The notes under the pieces were generated by a model. It ran no database searches. It was not told the origin of the DNA and was given only the letters and a program-made list of their open reading frames with translations. From Siphonodentalium dalli (Eukaryota; Mollusca; Scaphopoda; Gadilida; Siphonodentaliidae): 64,000 bases of DNA. Positions 53,837 to 64,000 of this stretch are shown piece by piece. Every line of letters starts with the position of its first letter. Position 1 is the stretch's first letter. The translations under genes and the position numbers were made by a program. The DNA is taken from NCBI GenBank assembly GCA_032622095.1, contig CP136067.1, forward strand, positions 39,411,549-39,475,548. Direction: 5' to 3'.

Positions 53837-53967
53837 ATAATAATATGCTAATGGGGATCATAAACCGACGCGTGGGCGGAGAATATAGGTCAAACACCAA
53901 CGGTAGTACTGCAGAGAATGTAGGTCAAACTGTCTAGACTGGCACCAAACAGGCGGGGTATCATCAC
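53837..53967 (-). repeat. Polinton right terminal inverted repeat
   Basis: Exact inverse (131 of 131 by eye) of 39,753-39,883, ending GGGGTATCATCAC. It is followed by ACACTT if the element is taken to end at 53,965. Confidence 0.95.
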
Positions 53968-54426
53968 ACTTGACCATTTGTGACATGGAAATAAAGATAT
54001 AATAAATAATGGAATAAAATAGACTTTTGACAACGTAAAACATAAAATCTTAACAAATAAATTGAAGGCCAGCCGGGCCAGCTTGAACAATTTCAAATTG
54101 TTTTCCAAGTTAATGTCGATCAGCTTGTAATGTTGATCACAGTAACAAAGATTTTATCGTCACTGATATCGTGAGCAAAAAAGAAGTGAGATTGGGCTAT
54201 CCATCCATATTATTCCCAATTATTACGAAGCCTATTACTTCAGGCAGTGGCTACCAGCCTGCCATTACATGCTATAACATGTTTCCTCAGTTCTGGTTTC
54301 TGAGATGCCCCAAGAAGAGTCACGCGGGTATATCATGGTTGTGTTTGGTATTAGCATTATTCTTCAAACTGGGATGAACAGTTGTATTTCCACATGTTTT
54401 GATAAAACAATTTGGTTCCAGCAATA

Positions 54427-54602
54427 CAGTAATGCCCTAATTAAACGACTCCATAACCACAGCAGAATAATGGGTAATTTTTCAGCGGAGAGCTTTCCGA
54501 TGAATGACAACAAGCCATATTTCCAACTAAATCAGACTAAATCCTGAAAAATTACCCATTATTTTGCTGTGGTTATGGAGTCAATTAATTAGGGCATTAC
54601 TG
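54427..54602. mobile_element. Mariner-like MITE, copy 2
   Basis: TA on both sides. CAGTAATGCCCTAATTAAAC and its inverse form about 58-bp arms continuing through CCATAACCACAGC and ATAATGGGTAATTTTTCAG. The loop contains TTTCCGATGAATGACAACAA, as in 26,408-26,550. It lies 460 bp beyond the Polinton. Confidence 0.8.
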
Positions 54603-55258
54603 TATATCACATAGCAAATATCAAAATATCAAATAATCTGAAATTTGTTGTACCGGTACCATGTATTCTGTAGAATACTCAAATGTGATTATGTGACTAG
54701 ATCATGTGATCATATATTATGAAAATGAATGTTAATAAAAACTTTGGCACTCTGCCTATATATCCCTAGAAATGTGATTATGTTGACACATTTCTTGATT
54801 AATGACACTTATATGATAAATTCAAATAGTATCGTTATCTCATTATGCACTGTTCTATTCAAATATCGTGCAATAAATTATGATAATGCAGGATAATCAG
54901 CTATTTAGTTGCTCAATTGATAATTTAGGGGGTGGGTGTCCAAAACTGACCGGAAAACAAATCCTGAAATGGAAAAAAAAGGGTGGGTGTCCAAAATTGC
55001 CTGGAAAAAAAGGCCGGAAACGGAAGAAATTGGGTGGGTGGGTCCCCTGAGGCCGGAAAAAATTAAAATGATCATACGTTCCCCCCCTGATGCAAAAAGA
55101 AAAACGGCATGCCTTCCTGCAAATGTTTTACTACAGCAACATACCCCTCCCCGGTTAGACATTTTTACGTGTGAAACGCTTTAGCTTTTCACAACTTGCA
55201 TCCGTACTATATATGCCATATGGAACATGTGCAAACCAACATTCATTTTTAATATTAA
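54603..55258. other. Intergenic DNA with G-rich direct repeats
   Basis: GGGTGGGTGTCCAAAA and RCCGGAAA units repeat about three times at 54,928-55,045, similar to 38,696-38,822. ORFs here are repeat artefacts. Confidence 0.5.
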
Positions 55259-55358
55259 GTATTCTCTTATATATGCGAGGCTCCCTACTTATGGGAAAAT
55301 GCATTGGCTCAGGGTTTTCGCAAAATTTCAGGAAGCTCCAGTCATGGAAGGGTTAAAC
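55259..55358. mobile_element. Partial TTAACCC-type fold-back element
   Basis: ATTCTCTTATATATGCGAGG, then TTTTCGCAAAATTTCAGG, then CCAGTCATGGAAGGGTTAA. It matches the right end of 28,299-28,562. Confidence 0.65.
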
Positions 55359-56325
55359 TCTTATAGCTATCAGAATTGCTTCACCGTATTTTCAATTAAC
55401 ATCAGTATTTTTTCTTCTTCCTAAACAGGCGATCATTATGGTGACAGAAATTAAAGGACGGAGGATTATGTGCAGGAGAATTTATTGCACTGGAAAAATG
55501 TTTTTACAGAAAGGACCCAGTGTCAGCTCAATTTAAAAATGACACCAGCATGGGAAGAAGTTCACTTCAATACAGGATTGTGCACTTAAAGTTGTCATTC
55601 AGTTCTTGACTTGATAAAGTCTTTTGGAAATGCATGTGAATGCATCTATCCTAGTGTTCTTCCCAACTTCTTGGTCTGTTGTGATTGTTGGTGTGTACTT
55701 AAATTTCATGTTTGTATTCCACTGGCACTTACCGTGGGACAAACTGGAGATAAGTTACCTATCAAATTCAATCTGGATTCTGAAATTTGGATAACTATGG
55801 AAAAGAATGGAATGGACTATTGCTGTTGCCAGCTCAGAAGTAGAGGGTGTTATTAGTACCAATCAGCTTGTCATCAACATCACAAATGATATGATAAAGA
55901 GACATTGGTTAAATCAACTTATTGAACTTAAATGGTTTGTCTTCACGATATACATGTATATTTAAGAGTGCATTAAATGTGAACTAATAATTAAATTTTG
56001 TAACATGTTGACCCTATGCCAGCCAATTTCTAAACAACATTAAGAATACTTTCAAGCACTCAATTCTCAAAATTAATGACTCACATAGTGTTCGAATCTT
56101 AATTTTACTAGTTTATAGCATGCAAAATTATTTATATCCTGTCTGAATTTGTTTATTAAATACGGGTATTTTATAATGACAAAATATGTATATATACTCC
56201 CCTCACTGATATGGCATATCTGTGGTCATAAAGTGTGTACGAAATAAATTTATAATTCAAATATCTTGCTTCAACCAGAAAAAATAAGTGTCCTGTTTCC
56301 CTTTCATAATACTTCACATGCAATG
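55359..56325. other. Intergenic DNA, possible decayed exon
   Basis: TTTTTTCTTCTTCCTAAACAG at about 55,408-55,428 is a good acceptor-like sequence, followed by about 430 bp of less AT-rich DNA with an 81-codon ORF at 55,611-55,856. No protein family is recognised and in-frame stops occur in every frame from the acceptor. It might be a 3' exon of a host transcript, but this is unsupported. Confidence 0.3.
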
Positions 56326-56470
56326 TTAACCCTTTCATGACTGGAGCTTCCAAATATTTTGCAACAAACTCTGTGTCAATGGCCGAGCCTTGAATATTTA
56401 TGAGAATAAATTGACCTAACATTAATATATGACAATGTAAGCCAATGCATTCTCTTATATATGTGACATT
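56326..56470. mobile_element. Partial TTAACCC-type fold-back element
   Basis: TTAACCCTTTCATGACTGGAG at the left edge, running to AATGCATTCTCTTATATATG. It is the same family as 28,299-28,562, in the opposite orientation and truncated. Confidence 0.6.
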
Positions 56471-56671
56471 CCCTGTATGTCCAGATAATTATAAGCTATC
56501 TATATTGTATTGCTTATTCTTTCAAATGCTTGCTTTAGACTTTATAATTTAATATTAACATTACATGTAATACATATATAATAAGATTCGAACACAATGC
56601 ATGTCTTTAATAAACAAATTGCGCATATAGCATCTTAGTGGTTGGCTATACTTCCCCACATTGATACAATA

Positions 56672-57129
56672 TTAAAGGTACACAATCCGATTAAGCACCC
56701 CTAAAATACTATTTCTTTGGCTTCGAGCTGCTTCGAGGGTAAAAAATATTTGATTTGAGTCGAGGAACCCACCTTTCAAAGCTCAGAGTGATGAGATATC
56801 GATTTTTGAAGTTTTGTTATTTCTATTGTTTCTGTCCAGAACACGCTGTCAAAAGGATGTTCTCGGTCAAAATTGCGCTATTATTACTTGATTTTAGAGT
56901 TATCCATCTTCGTCCGTTTGAATAAGTTTTTTTGTTGCAATTATTACAAATTTAGGGGCAATTATTAGTACACATCTCGAGAAAATTACAAATTTAAAAA
57001 ATCAATGTCTGATCATTCTGAGCTTTGATGGATGGGTTCCTCGACTCGAATCAAATATTTGTTACCCCTGAAGCCAAAGAAAATATAAATAGTAATTTAG
57101 GGGTGCTTAATCGGATTGAGTACCTTTAA
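56672..57129. mobile_element. TTAA MITE with AGGTACWCAATCCGAT ends, copy 2
   Basis: TTAAAGGTACACAATCCGAT at the left and ATCGGATTGAGTACCTTTAA at the right. Internal halves are inverted as in 31,106-31,593, with clear divergence between the two copies. Confidence 0.75.
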
Positions 57130-57399
57130 TTTAATTGTTGAGTGCTGGTTTCTCCTCAAATGTTGGGTCATGGACTATTCCAATATTGAGTCAATAATAA
57201 TATATAATATCAACACATTGGATTAACATAATTATTATATATTTCAACATCGATGGCTGTAGCGTTGTTAGTTGAATTTCCAATGTTGGATTAAAGTTAT
57301 AAAGTAAACAGGTTGGATTGATACTAGTATGTCATTTAATTTCTGCAACGTTACTTCAAGAAAATTGTTCATTGATTTATCCAATGTTATTCTAACATT

Positions 57400-58126
57400 A
57401 AGCCTATGTGTTATATTAACGTTATTTAAATGTTAATAGTTGTTTTTTTTAGTTGGTTGCTGTAACGTTACCACCAGAACGTTATTTTAACGTTAAATAA
57501 ACCGTTATCTTAACTTTGGAATAATGTTGACAAAACGTTATTTTAACATTGTGAATTCGTTCGGTTTGCACGTTGAAATAACGTTAATTTAACGCGTTAA
57601 TATAACGTTAAAATAACGTTAGAATTTAAATGAACAACGTTAAATAAACGTTAGAAATACCAATTATGAACGTTATTTTAAACGTTATTTTAACGTTAAA
57701 TAAACCGTTATCTTAACGTTGAAAAAACGTTATTCTAACGTTGTGAATTCGTTCGGTTTGCTCGTTGAAATAACTTTAATTTAACGCGTTATTATAACGT
57801 TAGTATAACGTTAGAAATTTTACGAAGAACGTTAAATTAACGTTATAAAAACCAATTACTAACGTTATTTTAACGTTAAATAAACCGTTATCTTAACGTT
57901 GGAATAACGTTGAAAAAACGTTCTGGTAACTTTAGGTAACGTTACAGAAACCAATTATTAATGATATTTTAAACGTTATTTTAACGTTAAATAAACCGTT
58001 ATTTTAACGTTAAAATAATGTTTTTTTAACGTTAATTTAACGTTGTTCGTTTAATTTCTAACGTTATAATAACGCGTTAAATTAAAGTTATTTCAACGAG
58101 CAAACCGAACGAATTCACAACGTTAA
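57400..58126. repeat. AACGTT minisatellite, block 3 (left part)
   Basis: Irregular units such as AACGTTATTTTAACGTTAAA, TAAACCGTTATCTTAACG and GAATTCGTTCGGTTTGC. The last ~100 bp (58,030-58,125) run in the inverse orientation to 57,540-57,780, so the block folds back on itself. Confidence 0.8.
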
Positions 58127-58837
58127 GTGTCGGCGCACACGGTCCCGGTTGTCCCCGGTTTACCCCGCAGCTGGGTAAAACGGGGACAACCGGGATCGTG
58201 TGCGCCGACGCTTTGGGCCGGTTTTTGTCGGATCCGATTTAACCGGGCCGATCAAACTGAGTTTGATTTCATCCGGAAAAACCGGCTCGTGACGATGGCA
58301 ACGCGCGTGTTTTGCTTGTCACATGACCAAAACATCATTCAAAATGTCGGAATAGTTAGCAGCGACCGCTATTCGAAAATTATGTCTAGAATTCTGATAA
58401 ATCGACAAGTAACAACTGCTGGTAGACCTATGGGCAGAAAATAGGTGCCCGTATATAGTAATCGCAACAAGAGGGCGGTAGCTGTGGAAAGGTAGTTTAC
58501 GCCAATTTACGGCTATTGGCAGTATTCACAGTATTTCCTGTGACCTCAAATTCAATATATTATTATTAATATTATATATTCATTCAGTTTATTATTAATA
58601 AATATTAGTCTTTAGAAATACATATTAATATAAATCACCACGACTAGCTATAGTAAATGTCTAGATCGGCTGACCACACCAGTTGGCTATTTACTACAGT
58701 GACCATCTATAGGCATAGCATGCATATGACCGGAGTGAAAATCGGACTCGTGTGCGCTGAACCCCCCGATTTTACCGGGCCCGATTTATCCCGCAGCCGG
58801 ATTTACCGGACACAATCGGGATCGTGTGCGCCGACAC
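58127..58837. mobile_element. Harbinger-like MITE, TAA target duplication
   Basis: Ends GTGTCGGCGCACACG and CGTGTGCGCCGACAC, about 33-bp imperfect inverted repeats, flanked by TAA at 58,124-58,126 and 58,838-58,840. A second, internal inverted copy (CCCGGTTGTCCCCGGTTT / AAAACGGGGACAACCGGGAT) near the left end forms its own hairpin at about 58,127-58,210. It sits within the AACGTT block. ORFs at 58,127 and 58,657 show no transposase motif. Confidence 0.75.
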
Positions 58838-58921
58838 TAAAAGAACGTTTTTTTAACGTTATTCCAACTTTAAAATAACGGTTTGTTTAACGTTAAAATA
58901 ACGTTAAAATGCTATCTGGGA
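58838..58921. repeat. AACGTT minisatellite, block 3 (right part)
   Basis: The array continues after the Harbinger-like insertion and ends with TGCTATCTGGG, the inverse of the start of block 1 at 26,031. Confidence 0.75.
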
Positions 58922-61900
58922 CACGTTTTAGTCAACGAAACTGTCAGTGTTATAACCAGAAACGGATAGAGAGCTTACACCTCGACATTAACGTCGTTCT
59001 TAAAGGGACACGATGCCTTCATGGTGGGTTAATGTGATGTAAGGTACTATAATACAACTATCACCAACAAGTACATGAACAGTATATTGATTAATTAGAA
59101 TGACTCTTATGTTCATTATTGATGACTCTCCAATAATGAGATTTCGCATATCAAAACCGTCGTTATGTAAATATTACTGTGTCAGTGGAATTTACCCATA
59201 AAAGTCCAATTAGACCAATAATATACCAAAGTTTAATCAAAAAGTTACAGTAAACATTAGACAAGGTAAACACTTTGAAAGATATTCTGAAAACTACATT
59301 CAGACTTAACGAATTGAACTTAATCATAGACACAGTTAGTTATGTTAGTTGACAGATCGCTGCATCAGTTTTTTTATTTACATGTATAGCAATGGTTTCA
59401 ACACGCGCAACCCTATAGAATCTACGTTGTTGATGTTGTTGTTTTTTCTTCGCGTGAAATCATTTTTGGCTAAGGATGCGTGTATTTTGTAAAGACATTT
59501 ATCCAATAAATAACTAGTTTTCTAGCTCCCATCTCGAGGACACCCATAATATTCATTTGGAGTTTGGGATGAATCATTGGCAAAATGTTGGTTGTAAGGC
59601 GTGCGAAGAAATTTAGGTTTTCGATAAAAAAAATGTTCAAGTTCGACAGCTCCCACCTAAAGGATACCCGTTTGGAATCAATCGGGTTAAACGGTTGTTG
59701 TATATGTAGCCAGGCAAAGAGTGAAAACAAATGTGCCTGCTGCCGGCCATTTTTTTATTATCGAAACTCGTATCAGATTCGATAGCTCTCATCTAGACGT
59801 GATCCAAAACATGTCTGTAAATGTTAAAAACATTTGTTCGATAAAATGTAATGCAGGCCGTGGAGTGTGCCGATTGATTCAAATTATAAATTCAAAATGG
59901 CTGCTGGTGACATATTTTTCAACAAAAATCGATAACTCCCATCTAGAGGGCACCACATCAAACCTATATATATAAGCAGTTTGGTGGCAAGCGGATGAGG
60001 ATTGTGGCCAAAGGAAATTGTTGACGGACTCATATACGCACGGACGGACAATCAATGGAAAAACACCAATCTTGTTGTTGTTAAGTTGAGCTAAACATGT
60101 TTTAACTTGAAGACCAGGAAGTTTCGTTTTCGAGAAATAAATTGACAAAAACTAATCCCCCAATCGGTATATTGTCCAAAACAAGAAACCCTAACGAAAC
60201 AATGACTAGTGTTTCCTATAAAAAGTTTATTCAAACTTGTGCCTATGTATATTTTGGTTGTAATGTTGACGATTTACCATATTCACAAAGACTATCGCGA
60301 GCGTTATGCCCCTACTAACATCTACTACCTATGTAAGCGTACATCGTGACAAGAACATGAACATGCAGTGACGGAGACAAAAGTGCCAAACAATGTGCCA
60401 GTAGCCCAGTACAAGTTTCATATAAAACAAATAAGTTTGACGTGATTCGTGTCTCGTCTGTAAACTAAAATAGAGCGCAATCGTGATGCAATGTTAAAGT
60501 ATCTTCACTCACCTGGATTCAAACATAACAAAACTATAACAGCCAAACGAGCAGCAGAGGATAAGTTCGTCAGAGCCATGACATGTTCTTGCTTCTGTGG
60601 TGATCTGGAATGACTTTACGAATGGTTCTTGAGCCTCGTTTGATTTGTGCCAATTGATATATGATACATGCGGAATATCATTTCTCGGTAACTTCCTGGT
60701 CTTATTCCATTGGTTATTATTATATCCCAATGTTGTATCAATAGAAGCGATAGCTGGCAACAACACAGTGCAGAACTTTGCAACGCGAGGTTTACAATTG
60801 TTCGTCTATTGCCACAATTAAACAATTCGGCTAGAAACAATATTTTTGGTCTTCTGTGGTATAATAGGGTTTCAAATATTTAAATATCAGTTGTTTCAGG
60901 CATGAGCAGAATAGAATAACATGAAAATAATCCACTATACAGCATATTTACATGAAGTACATACTAGTTCGTTGTATGGGGTATCTGTCCATGTCTGTGT
61001 TTTCTGGTACCACCTCTTATAAGAGGGACCACAACTTTATTATTGTCTACCGACCTATATTTTGTTCTGTTAAAATCTTGTCTGATTAATCTCTAAAAGG
61101 CGTACTTATTAGAAATGATCAAGTTATTTCGCCATATCTGGATATAGGTGTAATTATTTTTCTTATATAGCCGATGGTAATACATTTACGCTAGGGGCAG
61201 TTTGTTCTATCTGCACATATGACATGCCCATTGCATTTAAATTATTTTGTACAAAATTGAGCCATGTGTTTTTCTGATTACTGTTCATATCAGCGTTCAG
61301 AAGTATGTTATATGGGTAAGTCTTTTGCCTCATGTCTTATCATATGTGTTGGTTGTGTCGTGTGGTATTATTGGTATTTTCAATCTGGGTGATCTGCGAT
61401 TGTTCAGTGTTTGATTCTAATTTTGATCACGCCTTTCTTACCAGTCATGCATACATGATGTTGTCGCGAGAGGGTGTGATATTCAGTGGCAAATGATGTC
61501 ACTGCTATTGCTGTGTAACATTCTTTGGCCTGACCGTAATTCGAAAAATAAATTGAGGTGGCTTGTCAAATCGCAAGGCAGAGTTCAGTCCCGCATTAAG
61601 CTGGTCTGACTAGTACAACCACGTAGGTTTTATTTAAGAGCTATGTCAGTTTCTATACATTCTTGTTCTAACCAATTTTCAAATTAATATGGACCATTCG
61701 GTTTCTCAGAATAATGCAGAATGTAATTATAACCGAGCAAAATCTTCAATATAATGGAGTCATTTCCTCACATTCTTTGTACGTGATTGCAGTGGTCAGG
61801 CCAGCGTAACACGGAACTGCATTGTGCCTTAAAGTTTGGTGGTTGGTAGACTTCCTATCTAAGATTGGTTCCTTAAATGATTATCATACATATAAAACAA

Positions 61901-64000
61901 CATACGATTGAAGTTTAATGTTTCATCTCAGTATACCATGTTCTTATCTTTGATACTGGTGGCTGTATCCGTTATTGGTGAAACTATCTGTATACAGTTA
62001 ATAGAGAGGTTTCGCAACTCATGAGTTACGACTATGTTAGGGTACTACGTAATCAAATTATGCGTTCTGTCTAATAGTAGTCGTAATGTCCTAACCGTGC
62101 GTCAGATAGAGTATCAATAAAAAGTCCGTTTTAAAATACAGAAACTATGTCAATTCATTTCGTTGTATCATGCACAATTGGTCAATTGATAACAAGATTA
62201 TCGTTCGCGCTGCACACAATCTGCATGCTAGACCGTGTGAAGCGGAAACTCACTGTTCACGATTTACACAAGCCATTCCTTGTTGTGGTATTTGCCTGAT
62301 ACACGTTGATCGCCAGAGATGAGACAAGCGAGAAAATAATGCTGTATTGACTTGAATATCACCCTACTAAAAGAATGTCAGTTCTCCACAGAACTAACGA
62401 CGGCAATTATGGTTTCCGAATACGACAACGCATGCGCAGTAAGATTAAGCACAACGCGTATAACATAAACTTCTATTAAATCGGCCAATTGCATTGATGA
62501 CACTTGTCGGACGCTTGATAAATGATGGCTGAATGATACCACAACACTTATTGACTGAGTGTCTGTACAAACCAAAGAAATGTATAGGCTCTTCGTTGCG
62601 ACGGTGGTCACGGCTACAGTTACATAAAGAGAAGGCACGCACACTTTGCTTTCGTGGTAATCTAATTTGATGACGTAGTACCCTACATGCAGTTCGTAAC
62701 TATATATCCGTGGGTTTTGCGAAACCTCGTTATTATCCTTTCGCAACAATGATGGCGGCTATCAGTAGGTTTGACATCATTCTCAACGATTCGGCCATGT
62801 CCGTTTCGTTAGGAAATAACCTCCGTTTCGTTAGGAAATAACCTCTTCCATAAATAGAAATCATGTTCGCGCAGTGCTACACTACATGGACCTGGTGATC
62901 AGGTTATGGCATTGACATTGACTCGTGATGCGAATGGAGAATAATTTATTCACGATGGCTGTACCAAACTTGATCATACATTAAATAGTGATATATTCAT
63001 ATTTAGTTTAACAGGCGAGTCTTCTCTCAACGGACGTATTTACCGGTAGTATATTCACATGATCAATCCCGTGATTGTATAGTATAGTCCGTCATATATG
63101 ATCTATTCATGGAAGATCTAGTTTATTTCCAATAGAAAGCGAAAGCGGACGAGCTATTGAGAATGGTTTCACATGTGACGGATGTATGCTATAACAAACC
63201 CAGTTAACCGAGTGTCTGTATATTTAAAGACGTGTTTCACTTTTTGTACAAACCCGTTAAAATTGAGACGCTATCCGTTATGGGAGTTAGGATTATATAT
63301 AATTACTGTATATACGGTTATATTCAGTTAGAACGTGCATATACATTGGCGACGTACATGTGGTACATTATCGTATAAAGCGTAATCGCAATCCGTGAAT
63401 TTTACGAAACCCCTATATATTGCTAGACAATTCACATGTTTGAAACGAATCTGGACTGGGTACATGCTAGCGGAACGACCAGAGCGACACACTGCGTCAG
63501 CTCACTGCGCAGCATACATCGATAGCAAACAGAAACACCAGTGCCGCATGATTACTCGTCAGAATGCCTTGTAGTAGCAGGGCTTTGTTCTGGGCACACG
63601 CACATCAGCTGATTCGCCTGATCATGAGTCGCGGTTACCACATGTCTGAGCAATTACTTACAGGTATCATAAGGGTCAGACGCACATTTTACCACAATGT
63701 CCTGGTATTTCCAAATTGATTTTCTCAAAATATGTCAGGAATTTCTTTGTGAAATTTGGTAAAGCAATTATTGTGACATAATATTTAAGAACCATACCAG
63801 AAGATAGAGGGCCTCGTTGGATTCACATCTAAAAATAGAATCTTTGGGGTCTAAAATTGGTTGTACTAAAATATTCCCAAAATATCAAAAACCCAAAAAA
63901 AATTTCAAAAATTCCAAAATTTATTTTTTCCAAAAAATTTCAAAACCCTAAAATTAATTTTTTCCACAAAAAAATTCAAAACCCCCAAATTTCAAAAAAA
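58922..64000. other. Intergenic DNA, repeat relics only
   Basis: No gene supported. At about 59,585-60,060, segments (ACAGCTCCCACCTAAAGG, AAAATGGCTGCTGGTGACAT, TTGTTGACGGACTCA) relate to the repeat at 33,578-34,960. A ~24-bp inverted pair (TAGGGTACTACGTAATCAAATTA at about 62,039, inverse at about 62,664) may bound a decayed MITE. The 123-codon minus ORF at 62,378-62,749 has no recognisable domain. The last 170 bases are A-rich low complexity. Confidence 0.45.

Larger units (their letters stand above)
39753..53967. mobile_element. Polinton/Maverick element, 14.2 kb
   Basis: Bounded by 131-bp inverted repeats and encoding the diagnostic Polinton set: protein-primed PolB, RVE-type integrase with chromodomain, A32/FtsK-like ATPase, and major and minor capsid candidates. 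ACACTT occurs on both sides (39,747-39,752 and 53,966-53,971), consistent with a 6-bp target duplication, though the ends then differ by two bases. Genes form two convergent clusters plus two leftward genes at the left end. It adds a TBP homologue and a tandem PC4-like protein. No adenain-type maturation protease was found. Length is near the low end for the group. The polymerase gene carries breaks, so this copy is probably not autonomous. Confidence 0.95.

Noticed and set aside
58127-58444. 105-codon ORF with many Arg/Gly residues
   Set aside because: It lies across the terminal hairpin of a Harbinger-like MITE and lacks transposase motifs.
62378-62749. 123-codon minus ORF
   Set aside because: Open and fairly long but with no recognisable motif; overlaps a short inverted-repeat relic.

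Overview
The window is eukaryotic, almost certainly from a metazoan (probably a marine invertebrate; the species cannot be told). It is AT-rich, mostly non-coding, and packed with short non-autonomous DNA transposons, fold-back elements, minisatellites and two small Helitrons. No bacterial-style genes and no complete host gene can be supported. One possible decayed host gene fragment lies near 32.6-33.2 kb.

The main object is a 14.2-kb Polinton/Maverick (virus-like, self-synthesising DNA transposon) at 39,753-53,967. It is bounded by 131-bp terminal inverted repeats that I read as identical, with a candidate 6-bp target duplication ACACTT. Its left half holds a spliced small acidic gene (minus) and a gene for a protein with two PC4-like domains (minus). 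Next comes a promoter region of ~150-bp tandem repeats, then a rightward cluster: protein-primed family-B DNA polymerase (8 exons), A32/FtsK-type packaging ATPase, and two small conserved-looking ORFs. Its right half is a leftward cluster of five overlapping ORFs: a TATA-binding-protein (TBP) homologue, a chromodomain integrase, a single-jelly-roll-like minor capsid candidate, a small Lys-rich protein and a double-jelly-roll-type major capsid candidate. The two clusters converge near 49.9-50.1 kb, where poly(A) signals overlap or directly follow the stops.

The most unusual content is a possible element-borne transcription-initiation kit: a two-lobed TBP homologue, a tandem PC4-like protein, and promoters sharing the 10-mer CTATAAATAG upstream of both main clusters. 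I infer that the element may direct its own pre-initiation complexes. The polymerase gene carries several breaks: loss of the motif-A aspartate with a frameshift, and a duplicated exon start whose two copies have complementary defects. The perfect terminal repeats nevertheless imply recent insertion, so this copy may have moved with polymerase supplied in trans.

Layout: 0-15 kb, fold-backs, tandem repeats, a SINE-like unit and otherwise featureless DNA. 15-31 kb, nested transposons (TTAA-type, Harbinger-like, mariner-like MITEs), a 33-bp array split by a Helitron, AACGTT arrays and CGCTTAAGCG repeats. 31-39.6 kb, further MITEs and a second Helitron. 39.75-53.97 kb, the Polinton. 54-59 kb, further MITEs and an AACGTT array split by a Harbinger-like element. 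59-64 kb, nothing recognisable apart from repeat relics.
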